DNA from: Verrucomicrobiaceae bacterium
GTDB lineage: Bacteria > Verrucomicrobiota > Verrucomicrobiia > Chthoniobacterales > Chthoniobacteraceae
Assembly (NCBI GenBank): GCA_005791535.1
Contig: SXWH01000179.1
Coordinates: 1-53,080, forward strand
Direction: 5' to 3'
Length of the DNA: 53,080 nt
The translations under genes were made by a program, and so were the position numbers. Positions 1-7,409 of the stretch are shown in pieces. The notes below the pieces were generated by a model that had not been told where the DNA came from, searched no databases, and saw only the letters and a list, made by a program, of their open reading frames with translations. The stretch's first letter is position 1. Every line of letters begins with the position of its first letter.

Positions 1-126
1 AAGCTGCGCGGTATCCGTCACGAATACTTCATTCTCCACCTCAAAGAATCCGAATGGCGCTTTAATCACCGACACGATAATCTCTACCGTCTTTTGCTTA
101 AAATCCTCCGCTCTCATCCGCTCTAA
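1..126 (+). CDS. IS1595-family transposase, C-terminal fragment (cut by window edge)
   Basis: An open frame enters from the left edge and ends at a TAA at 124-126, leaving 41 codons. The pattern KLRGI...FILHLKESEWRFNHR followed by LLLKILRSHPL resembles the C-terminus of IS1595/IS1016-type DDE transposases, where a conserved E.E.RFNHR segment closes the catalytic domain. The rest of the element lies outside the window, so completeness cannot be judged. A candidate right end of the element follows at about 130-141 (tgctaagacccc), which read inward from the other strand starts GGGG, as is common for this family. The family call rests on recalled motifs only. Confidence 0.62.
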   Translation, partial: KLRGIRHEYFILHLKESEWRFNHRHDNLYRLLLKILRSHPL

Positions 127-179
127 AAGTGCTAAGACCCCACTTTATTGCTGTGTCTTTCGACGGGAATACAAAAATT

Positions 180-866
180 ATGAAAATGCTCACTAAAACA
201 TTCTTTGCCATGGCTGCCGGGTTCTGTCTGTTCTCCAGCCAAGCGGATGCGGCTGTCATTACCAAGGTAAACACGACTTCGGGACTTTTTGATGCATCCA
301 GCGGCTTGAGGACTTTCAATTTCACAATCGGGGAATCGGGAGGCATCATTAGCGACGTAAACATCGCGATTCGATTTGGAAAGCACGATGGGGAAACCTT
401 CGGTGTGAACGCTGGTGGAACACCATTCTACAACGAGATTGTTTTTCAGTTGATTGGCAACACCGTAGAGTTCGGAACGAGTACGATCGCTAATCTGATT
501 GATGCTTCAAGCTGGTCGTCCGGTACCGGCGGATTTCTTGACCGTACAATTACCTTCGACGAGCAGGCGAGTCAGGTGGTGAATTTTTCATCCGAACCAC
601 TGGCCGGAACCTACCGCACAACCGGTAATGGAAGTGCTCTCGGTCTGAGTCAGTTTAATGGCCTGACGTTGGCAGCGGGCGACTGGACGTTGTTCATTCA
701 GGATACCGTTGGATCGGATGCGTTGGATTTCATCTCAGCAGAACTCACGATCAACGCAGGACCCGTGGAGCCGCCGGCATCTGTCCCGGATGGCGGCTCG
801 ACTGTCGCGCTTCTCGGCTTTGCTATGAGTGCGGTTGCCGGTGCGCGCCGCAAGTTTGGCGTGTAA
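180..866 (+). CDS. Exported protein with VPDGG-CTERM sorting signal
   Basis: A 228-residue protein. The ATG at 180 is preferred because the frame upstream (a GTG at 129) overlaps the probable insertion-sequence end, and because this start gives a clean signal peptide (KMLTK, then FFAMAAGFCLFSSQADA). The middle is a Ser/Thr/Gly-rich beta-type domain with no catalytic motif that I recognise; its fold resembles the proprotein-convertase-like beta-sandwiches common in such proteins. The C-terminus is diagnostic: VPDGG at residues 202-206, a hydrophobic segment (STVALLGFAMSAVAGA) and a basic tail (RRKFGV). In Verrucomicrobiota this tripartite tail is a proposed surface-sorting signal processed by an exosortase-like enzyme, none of which is in the window. 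A strong terminator follows. Confidence 0.82.
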   Translation: MKMLTKTFFAMAAGFCLFSSQADAAVITKVNTTSGLFDASSGLRTFNFTIGESGGIISDVNIAIRFGKHDGETFGVNAGGTPFYNEIVFQLIGNTVEFGTSTIANLIDASSWSSGTGGFLDRTITFDEQASQVVNFSSEPLAGTYRTTGNGSALGLSQFNGLTLAAGDWTLFIQDTVGSDALDFISAELTINAGPVEPPASVPDGGSTVALLGFAMSAVAGARRKFGV

Positions 867-888
867 AATAGACCGCGAACGTTATTTC

Positions 889-931
889 AACCGGCTGCGC
901 AGGCGAATCGCCCGTGCAGCCGGTTTCCTTT
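889..931 (+). terminator. Rho-independent terminator after the VPDGG-CTERM gene
   Basis: A perfect 10-bp stem, aaccggctgc (889-898) with gcagccggtt (916-925), is followed by a T-rich tract (tccttttgt). It starts 22 nt after the stop codon at 866. Confidence 0.8.
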
Positions 932-1141
932 TGTCCCGATAAGTTCGTTGCGGCTACTTTCGAGGATTTATGAATATAAGGCATCGCTGCCCCGTTAAGA
1001 AAATGTGGGGCGGTTCTGCTTCGTGTTGGGAGGCTGGTGGCGGAGACTTACTGTCCGTGCTGAAATTGGTTCAGGCTTTGAACGCATCTTTCCTACTTCC
1101 CGCAGGTTAACATCGGCGGAGCTTTTCGAATCCATTGACGC

Positions 1142-1858
1142 ATGATCAATTCCTCGCTCTACCGCCGATTTCTGGCTGCGTTGCTTTGGGCCATTTGTTT
1201 ATTTGCAGGCGCGAGAGGGGAGAACGTTGCCGCTTCAATACGGACCTCGTCCGGCGGCGAGAAAGCGCCGGCGCTTCTCCTCGCCAATGTCTGGCCGCCC
1301 GCAATCGATCCCACCGGCTGGTGGATGAGCGAAAAATGCGACGGCGGGCGCGGATTTTGGGATGGCCGCGTATTGCGGACGCGCAACGGAAACGTCATTC
1401 ATGCGCCGCCCGACTTCCTTGCAGAACTCCCGGCCGATGCAGCCCTCGACGGTGAATTATGGATGGGGCGGGGGAGATTTGAGGAGACGACGAGCGTCGT
1501 GCTCGCGGCCAAGCCGGAGGAGCGCTGGACAGCGGTTCGTTTCATGGTCTTCGATGCGCTTGGTGTGAAGGGTGTATTCGAGGAACGGATGAAGTTTCTC
1601 TCGAAGACGATTCCCTCCGATTCCAGACTCGTGAAAGTCGTCCCGCAGGAGCGCTGCAAGAATCCGGAACAGCTCATCGCCGAGCGGGACCGCATCGTAT
1701 CGCTCGGTGGTGAGGGATTGATGCTGCGCAAGCCCGATTCGGAGTACGAAGCGGGACGCTCGCCGACCTTGCTCAAAGTAAAACCTCACGATGACGCGGA
1801 AGCTACCGTGATCGCTCACATTCCCGGGAAAGGGAAATACGAAGGCCAGGTTGGCTAG
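1142..1858 (+). CDS. Periplasmic ATP-dependent DNA ligase (LigE type), truncated by in-frame TAG
   Basis: Residues 1-26 form a signal peptide (SLYRRFLAALLWAICLFAGA), typical of the exported minimal ligases called LigE. The nucleotidyltransferase motifs are present: motif I EKCDGGR with the adenylated lysine at K65, motif III FMVFDA, motif IV EGLMLRKP and motif V LLKVKP. Such enzymes seal nicked DNA outside the cytoplasm using ATP and are discussed in connection with uptake of DNA. The frame stops at TAG 1856-1858, just inside the OB-fold domain (after GKGKYEGQVG). The expected remainder continues in the same frame to 2038. The 238-residue product would lack most of the OB fold and is probably inactive or weakly active unless the stop is read through. 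Confidence 0.85.
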   Translation: MINSSLYRRFLAALLWAICLFAGARGENVAASIRTSSGGEKAPALLLANVWPPAIDPTGWWMSEKCDGGRGFWDGRVLRTRNGNVIHAPPDFLAELPADAALDGELWMGRGRFEETTSVVLAAKPEERWTAVRFMVFDALGVKGVFEERMKFLSKTIPSDSRLVKVVPQERCKNPEQLIAERDRIVSLGGEGLMLRKPDSEYEAGRSPTLLKVKPHDDAEATVIAHIPGKGKYEGQVG

Positions 1859-2038
1859 CTCCGGGTGCGCGCTCCGGATGGGCGCGAGTTCTCCATTGGC
1901 GCTGGGCTCACTGATTCGCATCGCGTCAACCTACCGGCAATCGGGACTGTCATTACTTACCGTTACCGGGGTTTGACTTCGAAGGGACTGCCTCGGTTTC
2001 CGTCGCTGCTTCGGGTTCGCGGCGACGTCGGTAGATAA
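1859..2038 (+). pseudogene. Severed OB-fold C-terminus of the LigE ligase
   Basis: Directly after the TAG, in the same frame, 59 sense codons run to TAA at 2036-2038. They encode the usual LigE ending: LRVRAPDGREFSIGAGL, then ITYRYRGLTSKGLPRFPS and LLRVRGDVG. The family normally has an uninterrupted G-A/x-L at the position of the stop (here G-stop-L), so a single sense codon would restore a protein of about 298 residues. There is no second start codon or ribosome-binding site. The conservation of this tail shows that the nonsense change is recent, is read through, or is a sequencing error. Confidence 0.85.
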
Positions 2039-2076
2039 GCAGGACTAGGCTTATCCATTCGTTGCCGGGAAAAACG

Positions 2077-2114
2077 AAAACGCCCTTCCCCGTGCGAACA
2101 GGGAAGGGCGTTTG
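2077..2114. terminator. Bidirectional terminator between ligase and oxidoreductase genes
   Basis: A perfect 10-bp stem, cgcccttccc (2081-2090) with gggaagggcg (2101-2110), has an A-rich left flank and a T-run on the right, so it can act in both directions. It lies between convergent genes ending at 2038 and 2142. Confidence 0.82.
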
Positions 2115-2141
2115 AAGTGATGCGGTGCCTGCCGTGACTTC

Positions 2142-3500
2142 TTAGTAGGGCTTCCATGTGCCGGGGATGGCGCGCGGATACATTCCGTCGGCGCCGGGTT
2201 TCACCGGCATGTCGGCATCCCATGCGAGCGTTGGCGGGAAGATGCTCGGAGCTTCTTTGAGTGCCTTGGCCATCTCGACTTCCCGGCCCGAGTAGGTTGC
2301 CATGCGGCCCAGGATTGCCGTCGCGCTGCTCATGGCGCCGTATTCGGCCTCGTTGTAATCCTTGTTGTTGCGAATCGCGTCGAAGAGGTCGTCGTGCTCC
2401 TGCTGATACGGATCTTTGTCGCCCTCGTTCTTGTGTCGCCAGCCTTCGCCGTCACCGAATGGATTAATCGTGTGGCGCGAGATGTCGCTCTTGCCCTTCG
2501 TTCCGACGGCGTGCTCGGACACGCTATTCCAGCAGCCGACGATGTGACGGCACTGGCTGAAGCAGCGGGAGCCGTCCTCGTACTCGAACTCGACGGCGTG
2601 ATGATCGAAGATTTCGCCGTAGTCCTGGCCCTTGCGGACTTCGCATCCGCCCATGCCGTTCGCCTTCACCGGCGCGCCCTTTTTGAGCCAGTTGATGACG
2701 TCGAGATTGTGGATGTGCTGCTCGCAAATGTGGTCGCCGCAAATCCATGTGAAATAGTACCAGTTGCGCATCTGGTATTCCATTTCCGTCAGTTTGCGAC
2801 CTGCGGCTTTCTCTAGGTCGGCGCGTTTCTTGAGCCACGGGGTTGCACCGTTCCAGTAGGCGCGCATCGAGGTGATGTCGCCAATCGCGCCGTCCTGCAG
2901 GCGCTTCATCGTCTCGATGTAGCCCTTCTGGTGATGACGCTGGAGACCGACTCCGACTTTGAGGCCTTTCTTTTTTGCCTCGGCTGCGGCTGCGAGCACG
3001 GTGCGAACGCCGGGCATGTCCGTGGCCACCGGCTTCTCCATGAATACATGCTTGCCTTGCTTGATCGCCTCTTCGAACTGCATCGGGCGGAATCCCGGAG
3101 GAGTGGCGAGGATGACAACATCAGCAGCGGCGATGGCTTTCTTGTATGCATCGAAGCCGATGAACTGATTCTCGGGCTTCACATCGACACGGTCCTTGTG
3201 CTGGTTTTTGAGATTGTTGAGCGAGCCCTTGAGGCGATCGTCAAAAGCGTCTGCCATGGCGACAAGTTTCACCGGTCCCTGACCGAAGGTGCTCAGGGCC
3301 TGGTTCGCCGCGCCGGAGCCGCGTCCGCCGCAGCCGATGAGCGCGATTTTGAGTTCCTCGCTGGTCGCCGCGCCGTGTGCGAATTGCGATGGATCGAGCG
3401 CTGTGGCGATGGCAGCGCCGCCGAGGAGACCGCCTGTCCGACGCAGAAAGCTGCGGCGGTTGAGCTGGTCTGGAGTGATGATTCTGGATTCTTGGTTCAT
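2142..3500 (-). CDS. Tat-exported Gfo/Idh/MocA-family oxidoreductase
   Basis: A 452-residue protein. The N-terminus carries a twin-arginine signal (RRSFLRRTGG from residue 15, then a hydrophobic AAIATAL stretch), so the enzyme folds in the cytoplasm before export to the periplasm. An NAD(P)-binding Rossmann motif follows (ALIGCGGRGSGAANQAL), then VILATPPGFR and the family EKPVATD motif at the end of the nucleotide-binding domain. The C-terminal half is the alpha/beta dimerisation and substrate domain, with a His-rich segment (CGDHICEQHIHNLDVINW). Tat-exported members are numerous in Verrucomicrobiota and Planctomycetes and usually act on sugars; the substrate here is unknown. It stands alone, transcribed towards the shared terminator. 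Confidence 0.9.
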   Translation of the reverse strand: MNQESRIITPDQLNRRSFLRRTGGLLGGAAIATALDPSQFAHGAATSEELKIALIGCGGRGSGAANQALSTFGQGPVKLVAMADAFDDRLKGSLNNLKNQHKDRVDVKPENQFIGFDAYKKAIAAADVVILATPPGFRPMQFEEAIKQGKHVFMEKPVATDMPGVRTVLAAAAEAKKKGLKVGVGLQRHHQKGYIETMKRLQDGAIGDITSMRAYWNGATPWLKKRADLEKAAGRKLTEMEYQMRNWYYFTWICGDHICEQHIHNLDVINWLKKGAPVKANGMGGCEVRKGQDYGEIFDHHAVEFEYEDGSRCFSQCRHIVGCWNSVSEHAVGTKGKSDISRHTINPFGDGEGWRHKNEGDKDPYQQEHDDLFDAIRNNKDYNEAEYGAMSSATAILGRMATYSGREVEMAKALKEAPSIFPPTLAWDADMPVKPGADGMYPRAIPGTWKPY

Positions 3501-3642
3501 GTTGTTTGGAGTTTGTAACTACGGGAATGACACGGTGCCGGAGTTCGTCCGGTGCGCCACGAGTCAAACGACCCGCAGCGGGTGGTGTTCTTTGGCGCGG
3601 CGGCGTTCGCAATGCAAGAAGTTGCGCGATGCGCGCAAAAAT

Positions 3643-5397
3643 TCACTCCAGCGCGCTGATAGCCGCCGCGAGGGAATCGACGCATCCTTCAGGTATAACG
3701 GTAACGCCGGGCAGGTCATGGATTCCGCATGCGGGTGTGGCGATGACTGGAATTCCCGCCGCGACCGCAGCGAGAAGCCGGCGAGGTTGATTTTCCACCC
3801 ATGCCGGAAGCGCCACGGCTGCTGCATTTGCCAGCCAATCCGCGCCTGCGGGGATGGCATTGCATCCGGCCCAGAATTCGCGTCCCTCGATCACGGGTCC
3901 AGTGAGCGTGAGAGGCATCAGCGTTCTTCTGGCGATTGTGCGCAGTTCCCACGCGCCTTTGCATGCAAGTGTCGACGCCGGGAATACGATGCGGTCACCG
4001 CGCTTGCGTAGTTGTGATTTCGGCAGGCGCCACGGCAGCGGCTTCGTGCATTTTGGAGCCAGATTAGCAATCGCGGAATGTGGCGTGAGCCAGTGGTCTG
4101 CGGCAGCCAGCGCCTCCGATTCGAGTTCAAGAAGTTCTGGGTCGGCGCGAAAGTCGGTGAGCATTTTCGCCTCGGGCCACGCTTTAGCCGCCTGATCGAG
4201 TTGCGACTCGATCGACGCAAGCGGAAGCCTTGTCATTAGGACGTCGAAACTGCGTCCGCCTAGAGCTCCGGAGCGCCACAGGAACGGAAGGAGATTCTGG
4301 CTCACGACCACGTGAAGGGCCGTGTACGGAACGTTCTTCTCGTAAAGCGCGGCGAGCTGTTCATCCATCGCAAGCAGGGCCCGCTGACGCGTCGGTCCCT
4401 GCGTTGCGAGCCTCCGCGAGTGCAGCGATCGCTGCGCGGTGAAAAGCGGGAAGTCGATCACCCTTGCAAATCCCGCTGAGTCCCATTGGTAAGGCCCGAT
4501 TCCGTAGCGCCGACTGTTGATCGGGGTGAGCATGGTGTCGGTTTCGGAGCGATGCTCGCGAATATAGTCATCGTGCTCGGGCATGAACGCATCCACGAGC
4601 CATGCGGTCGCCGGTTTTTTCGGAAGCGATATTGCGGCAGGATTCCGGAAGCAACTCGTCACGCCGCAAGTCTCGCAGCTTTCGGCCTCCGGTCCGGCGG
4701 GCGGTGCAGCCGTGACCGTTGCTTTGGGCGTCGGAAGCGGCTCCACATCGGTGCGCGTGCGATATGCGATTTTGAGCATCCAGCGCGTCAGCCGGACTTC
4801 GATTTGCGCATCGACTGATGCACGGAATCGCAGATCGACGTAGTTCCAAAACACGGTCGCATCGCGGCCTGCCTCGGCCATCGAGCCCGGCAATCTCCGT
4901 GAGTGTGCGTGGCGCTCCACGATTTCAAACCCTGCATCGAGCGCGGCACCGTAAAGCGAGTTCGTGAGCTGGCACAAGCCACCGCCGATGCTTGGAATGA
5001 TGCACCCTTCGCGGAGTTCGCGGCCCGGCGCAAAGCCGCGCGATGCGGTTGGTCGGGGCACGTTTGCCCAGAAGCTGAAGACTTCGCCGGCTGGAATGAC
5101 GAGCCCGTTCAGTGCTGCTGCAATCCTCCGCAGGTTCTGAATTTTACCAGCTTGAAGAGCGAATTCTGCATCCGAGCTTGTCGAGAAGAGCGGCGTGTCG
5201 CTCGAAGCGAGAACCCGGCCCTCTCGCGAAACCGGCTTTCGCTCGAGTTTCCGTGGGCCGGAAGTCAGTTCCCGTGCGGTTCTGGCCGCCCGATGAGCCC
5301 AAGCCTTGCCTGCGAATACGAGTGCCTGCCATCGGCTGGGCTGGTCACGTTCGGGAGCGTTCATGGTTGTTGTCATGCCCCATAAACGGGCCATGGC
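3643..5397 (-). CDS. VanW-domain protein with glycosyltransferase-like C-terminus
   Basis: About 584 residues from the chosen start at 5397 (MARLWG); MTTTMN at 5376 and MNAPERD at 5364 are equally possible, and none has a strong ribosome-binding site. A VanW domain occupies roughly residues 80-230, marked by IPAGEVFSFW, GCIIPSIGGGLCQLTNSLYG, ERHAHSRRLPGS and RDATVFWNYVDLRF. VanW occurs in accessory glycopeptide-resistance clusters and in many cell-wall-linked proteins, but its biochemical role is unsettled. It is followed by a Cys-rich linker (CETCGVTSC) and a domain of about 300 residues whose ending (AAVAAGIPVIATPACGIHDLPG) looks like the sugar-nucleotide-binding end of a GT-B glycosyltransferase. 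No signal peptide is apparent. Its start region faces the serine-hydrolase gene divergently. Confidence 0.72.
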   Translation of the reverse strand, partial: AMARLWGMTTTMNAPERDQPSRWQALVFAGKAWAHRAARTARELTSGPRKLERKPVSREGRVLASSDTPLFSTSSDAEFALQAGKIQNLRRIAAALNGLVIPAGEVFSFWANVPRPTASRGFAPGRELREGCIIPSIGGGLCQLTNSLYGAALDAGFEIVERHAHSRRLPGSMAEAGRDATVFWNYVDLRFRASVDAQIEVRLTRWMLKIAYRTRTDVEPLPTPKATVTAAPPAGPEAESCETCGVTSCFRNPAAISLPKKPATAWLVDAFMPEHDDYIREHRSETDTMLTPINSRRYGIGPYQWDSAGFARVIDFPLFTAQRSLHSRRLATQGPTRQRALLAMDEQLAALYEKNVPYTALHVVVSQNLLPFLWRSGALGGRSFDVLMTRLPLASIESQLDQAAKAWPEAKMLTDFRADPELLELESEALAAADHWLTPHSAIANLAPKCTKPLPWRLPKSQLRKRGDRIVFPASTLACKGAWELRTIARRTLMPLTLTGPVIEGREFWAGCNAIPAGADWLANAAAVALPAWVENQPRRLLAAVAAGIPVIATPACGIHDLPGVTVIPEGCVDSLAAAISALE

Positions 5398-5566
5398 GAA
5401 GAATCTTTCAAAAAAAGAAAATGATTCTCGATCACAGGATTCAGGGCAGGTGGCGGACGGGACGCGTTGCGACCGCGGAATGCGGGCCTTTCCGTCTGGG
5501 ATATCGGCGTGTTTGTGGAGGAATCGATATTGAGCTCTCGCACCGCGTTCATCTATACGGATGCCC

Positions 5567-7339
5567 ATGAAACCTACGTTGTTTTTCCCGGCACTTGTTT
5601 TCGCGGCATCAGTCGTACTCGCACAGGATAAAGCGGACCCGGGTCCGGCTCCTTCCCCGGAGGATCAGCAGGCCGCTGCGGAACTTTCAAAGCGCGGAAT
5701 TCTCGTGCAGCCGCTCGCCGCAGGGCTCAACTGGAAATACGTGAATCTTCGCGGTGCGGACAAACCGTCGGAAGCGCTCACGATGCTCGGAAAGATGCCG
5801 TCCATCGTCGAACTCGACCTTTCCGGAGTGAAGGCGAAACCGGAGGAGTTTGCCGCCATCGCAACGCTGAAGAACCTGCAAAAACTGAACCTCGCAAACT
5901 CCAGCGCTGACGACTCGGTGATGGCGCATGTGAAAGGTCTGGAGAAGTTGGAGTCGCTGAATCTTTTCAACACGGCGGTCACTGACGCGGGGCTAGCCCA
6001 GATTGGCGGATTAAAGTCGCTCAAACGCATCTATCTTTTCGAAACAAAGGTTTCCGACGCCGCGGCTGACGCGCTTGGGAAATCGCGCGCAGGAATCAAA
6101 ATCGAGCACGGATGGAAGGAACCGGCACCTGCTGCTCCTGCTGCACCAGCGGCGCCAGCGGCTCCTCCACCGCCGAAGCCGGAACCTCCGAAGTCCGAGC
6201 CACCGAAGGTGGAAGCACCAAAGCCGGTTGCTGCGCTGACTCCGGCCAAACCGGAGGAAGTCGGTCTGGACTCTGCGAAGCTCGATGCGATCAAGTCGGC
6301 GATGGAGGCTATGATTAAGGAAAAGCGTGCGGCCGGCGTGGTCACGCTCGTCGTCAAAGACGGGCGCGTCGTTCATCACGATGCCGCAGGGCTCGCGAAC
6401 ATCGAAACCGGGCGCATCATGACGACCGACGCGATGTTCTGGATTGCTTCGATGACGAAGAACATCACGGCAACTGCGGTGATGATCCTCGTCGATGAAG
6501 GCAAGCTCTCGCTCGACGAGCCTGCCTCAAAATGGGTGCCGGAACTCGGTGCTGCAAAGCTTGCAAACGGACAGCCACTCGCGCGCCCGGTCACGCTCCG
6601 CGATTTGCTCTCGCACACCTCGGGCCTGGCTGATCCTGACCGCAAGCCGACCGACGGAAACGTTCCTCTGGAGCAATACACGAAGGACCTCGTGAAGGAG
6701 CCATTCGATTTCAACCCCGGTGAGAAATTCGAGTACAGCTTCGGAACCACCGTCGCCGGTCGTTGCGTGGAAGTTGCGTCCGGGAAGCCGTTCGGCGTCT
6801 TCATTCAGGAGCGCATCCTCGGACCGCTGAAGATGGACGACACGACCTTCGCGCCCGAAGCCGCACAGCGGCTCCGCATCGCCCGCACCTACAAACTTTC
6901 GGGGGATAAACTCGTGCCGGCGCACAACGCATTCCTGACCAACGACCCCGACATCAAGCGCGAAGCAGAGCCGAGCGGCGGGCTGTTTTCCACCGCTCTC
7001 GACATGGCGCGTTTCTACGAAATGATCCGCAATGGCGGCGAACTCGACGGGAAACGCATCGTGAGCGCCAAAGGTGTCGCGGAGATGACTAAATCGCACA
7101 CTGTAGCGGGTAAGCCGATTCAGTACGGTCTCGGCTGGTTCACCAATGGCGGCGAGAAGAAAGTCACCGCGGCATTTGGTGCAAATTCATTTGGCCACGG
7201 AGGTGCATTCGCGACGCACGGTTGGGTCGATCCGGAGAAGAAGATGACCGTGGTGTTTATGGTGCAAAACGTTCTTGTTCCGAAGAGCGCCGAGCCTCGC
7301 GACAAGTTCTGTGAACTGGTGGTCGGCGCGGTGAAGTAG
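5567..7339 (+). CDS. Exported leucine-rich-repeat / beta-lactamase-fold serine hydrolase fusion
   Basis: A 590-residue protein. The signal peptide (KPTLFFPALVFAASVVLA) favours the ATG at 5567 over the one at 5561. Residues about 45-175 form LRR units (IVELDLSGVK, LQKLNLANS, LESLNLFNT, LKRIYLFET). An Ala/Pro/Lys-rich linker spans about 185-235, and a class C beta-lactamase-like domain fills the rest. The catalytic motifs are visible: SMTK with nucleophile S295 and K298, YSF with Y390 in place of the usual YxN, and HGG at H544. Family members include D-alanyl carboxypeptidases, esterases and C-type beta-lactamases. With an N-terminal repeat domain it is more likely an envelope esterase or peptidase than an antibiotic-resistance enzyme. 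Confidence 0.85.
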   Translation: MKPTLFFPALVFAASVVLAQDKADPGPAPSPEDQQAAAELSKRGILVQPLAAGLNWKYVNLRGADKPSEALTMLGKMPSIVELDLSGVKAKPEEFAAIATLKNLQKLNLANSSADDSVMAHVKGLEKLESLNLFNTAVTDAGLAQIGGLKSLKRIYLFETKVSDAAADALGKSRAGIKIEHGWKEPAPAAPAAPAAPAAPPPPKPEPPKSEPPKVEAPKPVAALTPAKPEEVGLDSAKLDAIKSAMEAMIKEKRAAGVVTLVVKDGRVVHHDAAGLANIETGRIMTTDAMFWIASMTKNITATAVMILVDEGKLSLDEPASKWVPELGAAKLANGQPLARPVTLRDLLSHTSGLADPDRKPTDGNVPLEQYTKDLVKEPFDFNPGEKFEYSFGTTVAGRCVEVASGKPFGVFIQERILGPLKMDDTTFAPEAAQRLRIARTYKLSGDKLVPAHNAFLTNDPDIKREAEPSGGLFSTALDMARFYEMIRNGGELDGKRIVSAKGVAEMTKSHTVAGKPIQYGLGWFTNGGEKKVTAAFGANSFGHGGAFATHGWVDPEKKMTVVFMVQNVLVPKSAEPRDKFCELVVGAVK

Positions 7340-7409
7340 CAGGCGGGAATTTGAAGCGCCCACATTCGCGCGTTGCGGGAATGGTGCGGATGTGTTTTTT
7401 CAGCCACGC

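Noticed and set aside
5400..5460. Fur-box-like sequence gaaaatgattctcgatc
   Set aside because: Only the first half matches the consensus; neither flanking gene is an iron-uptake gene.
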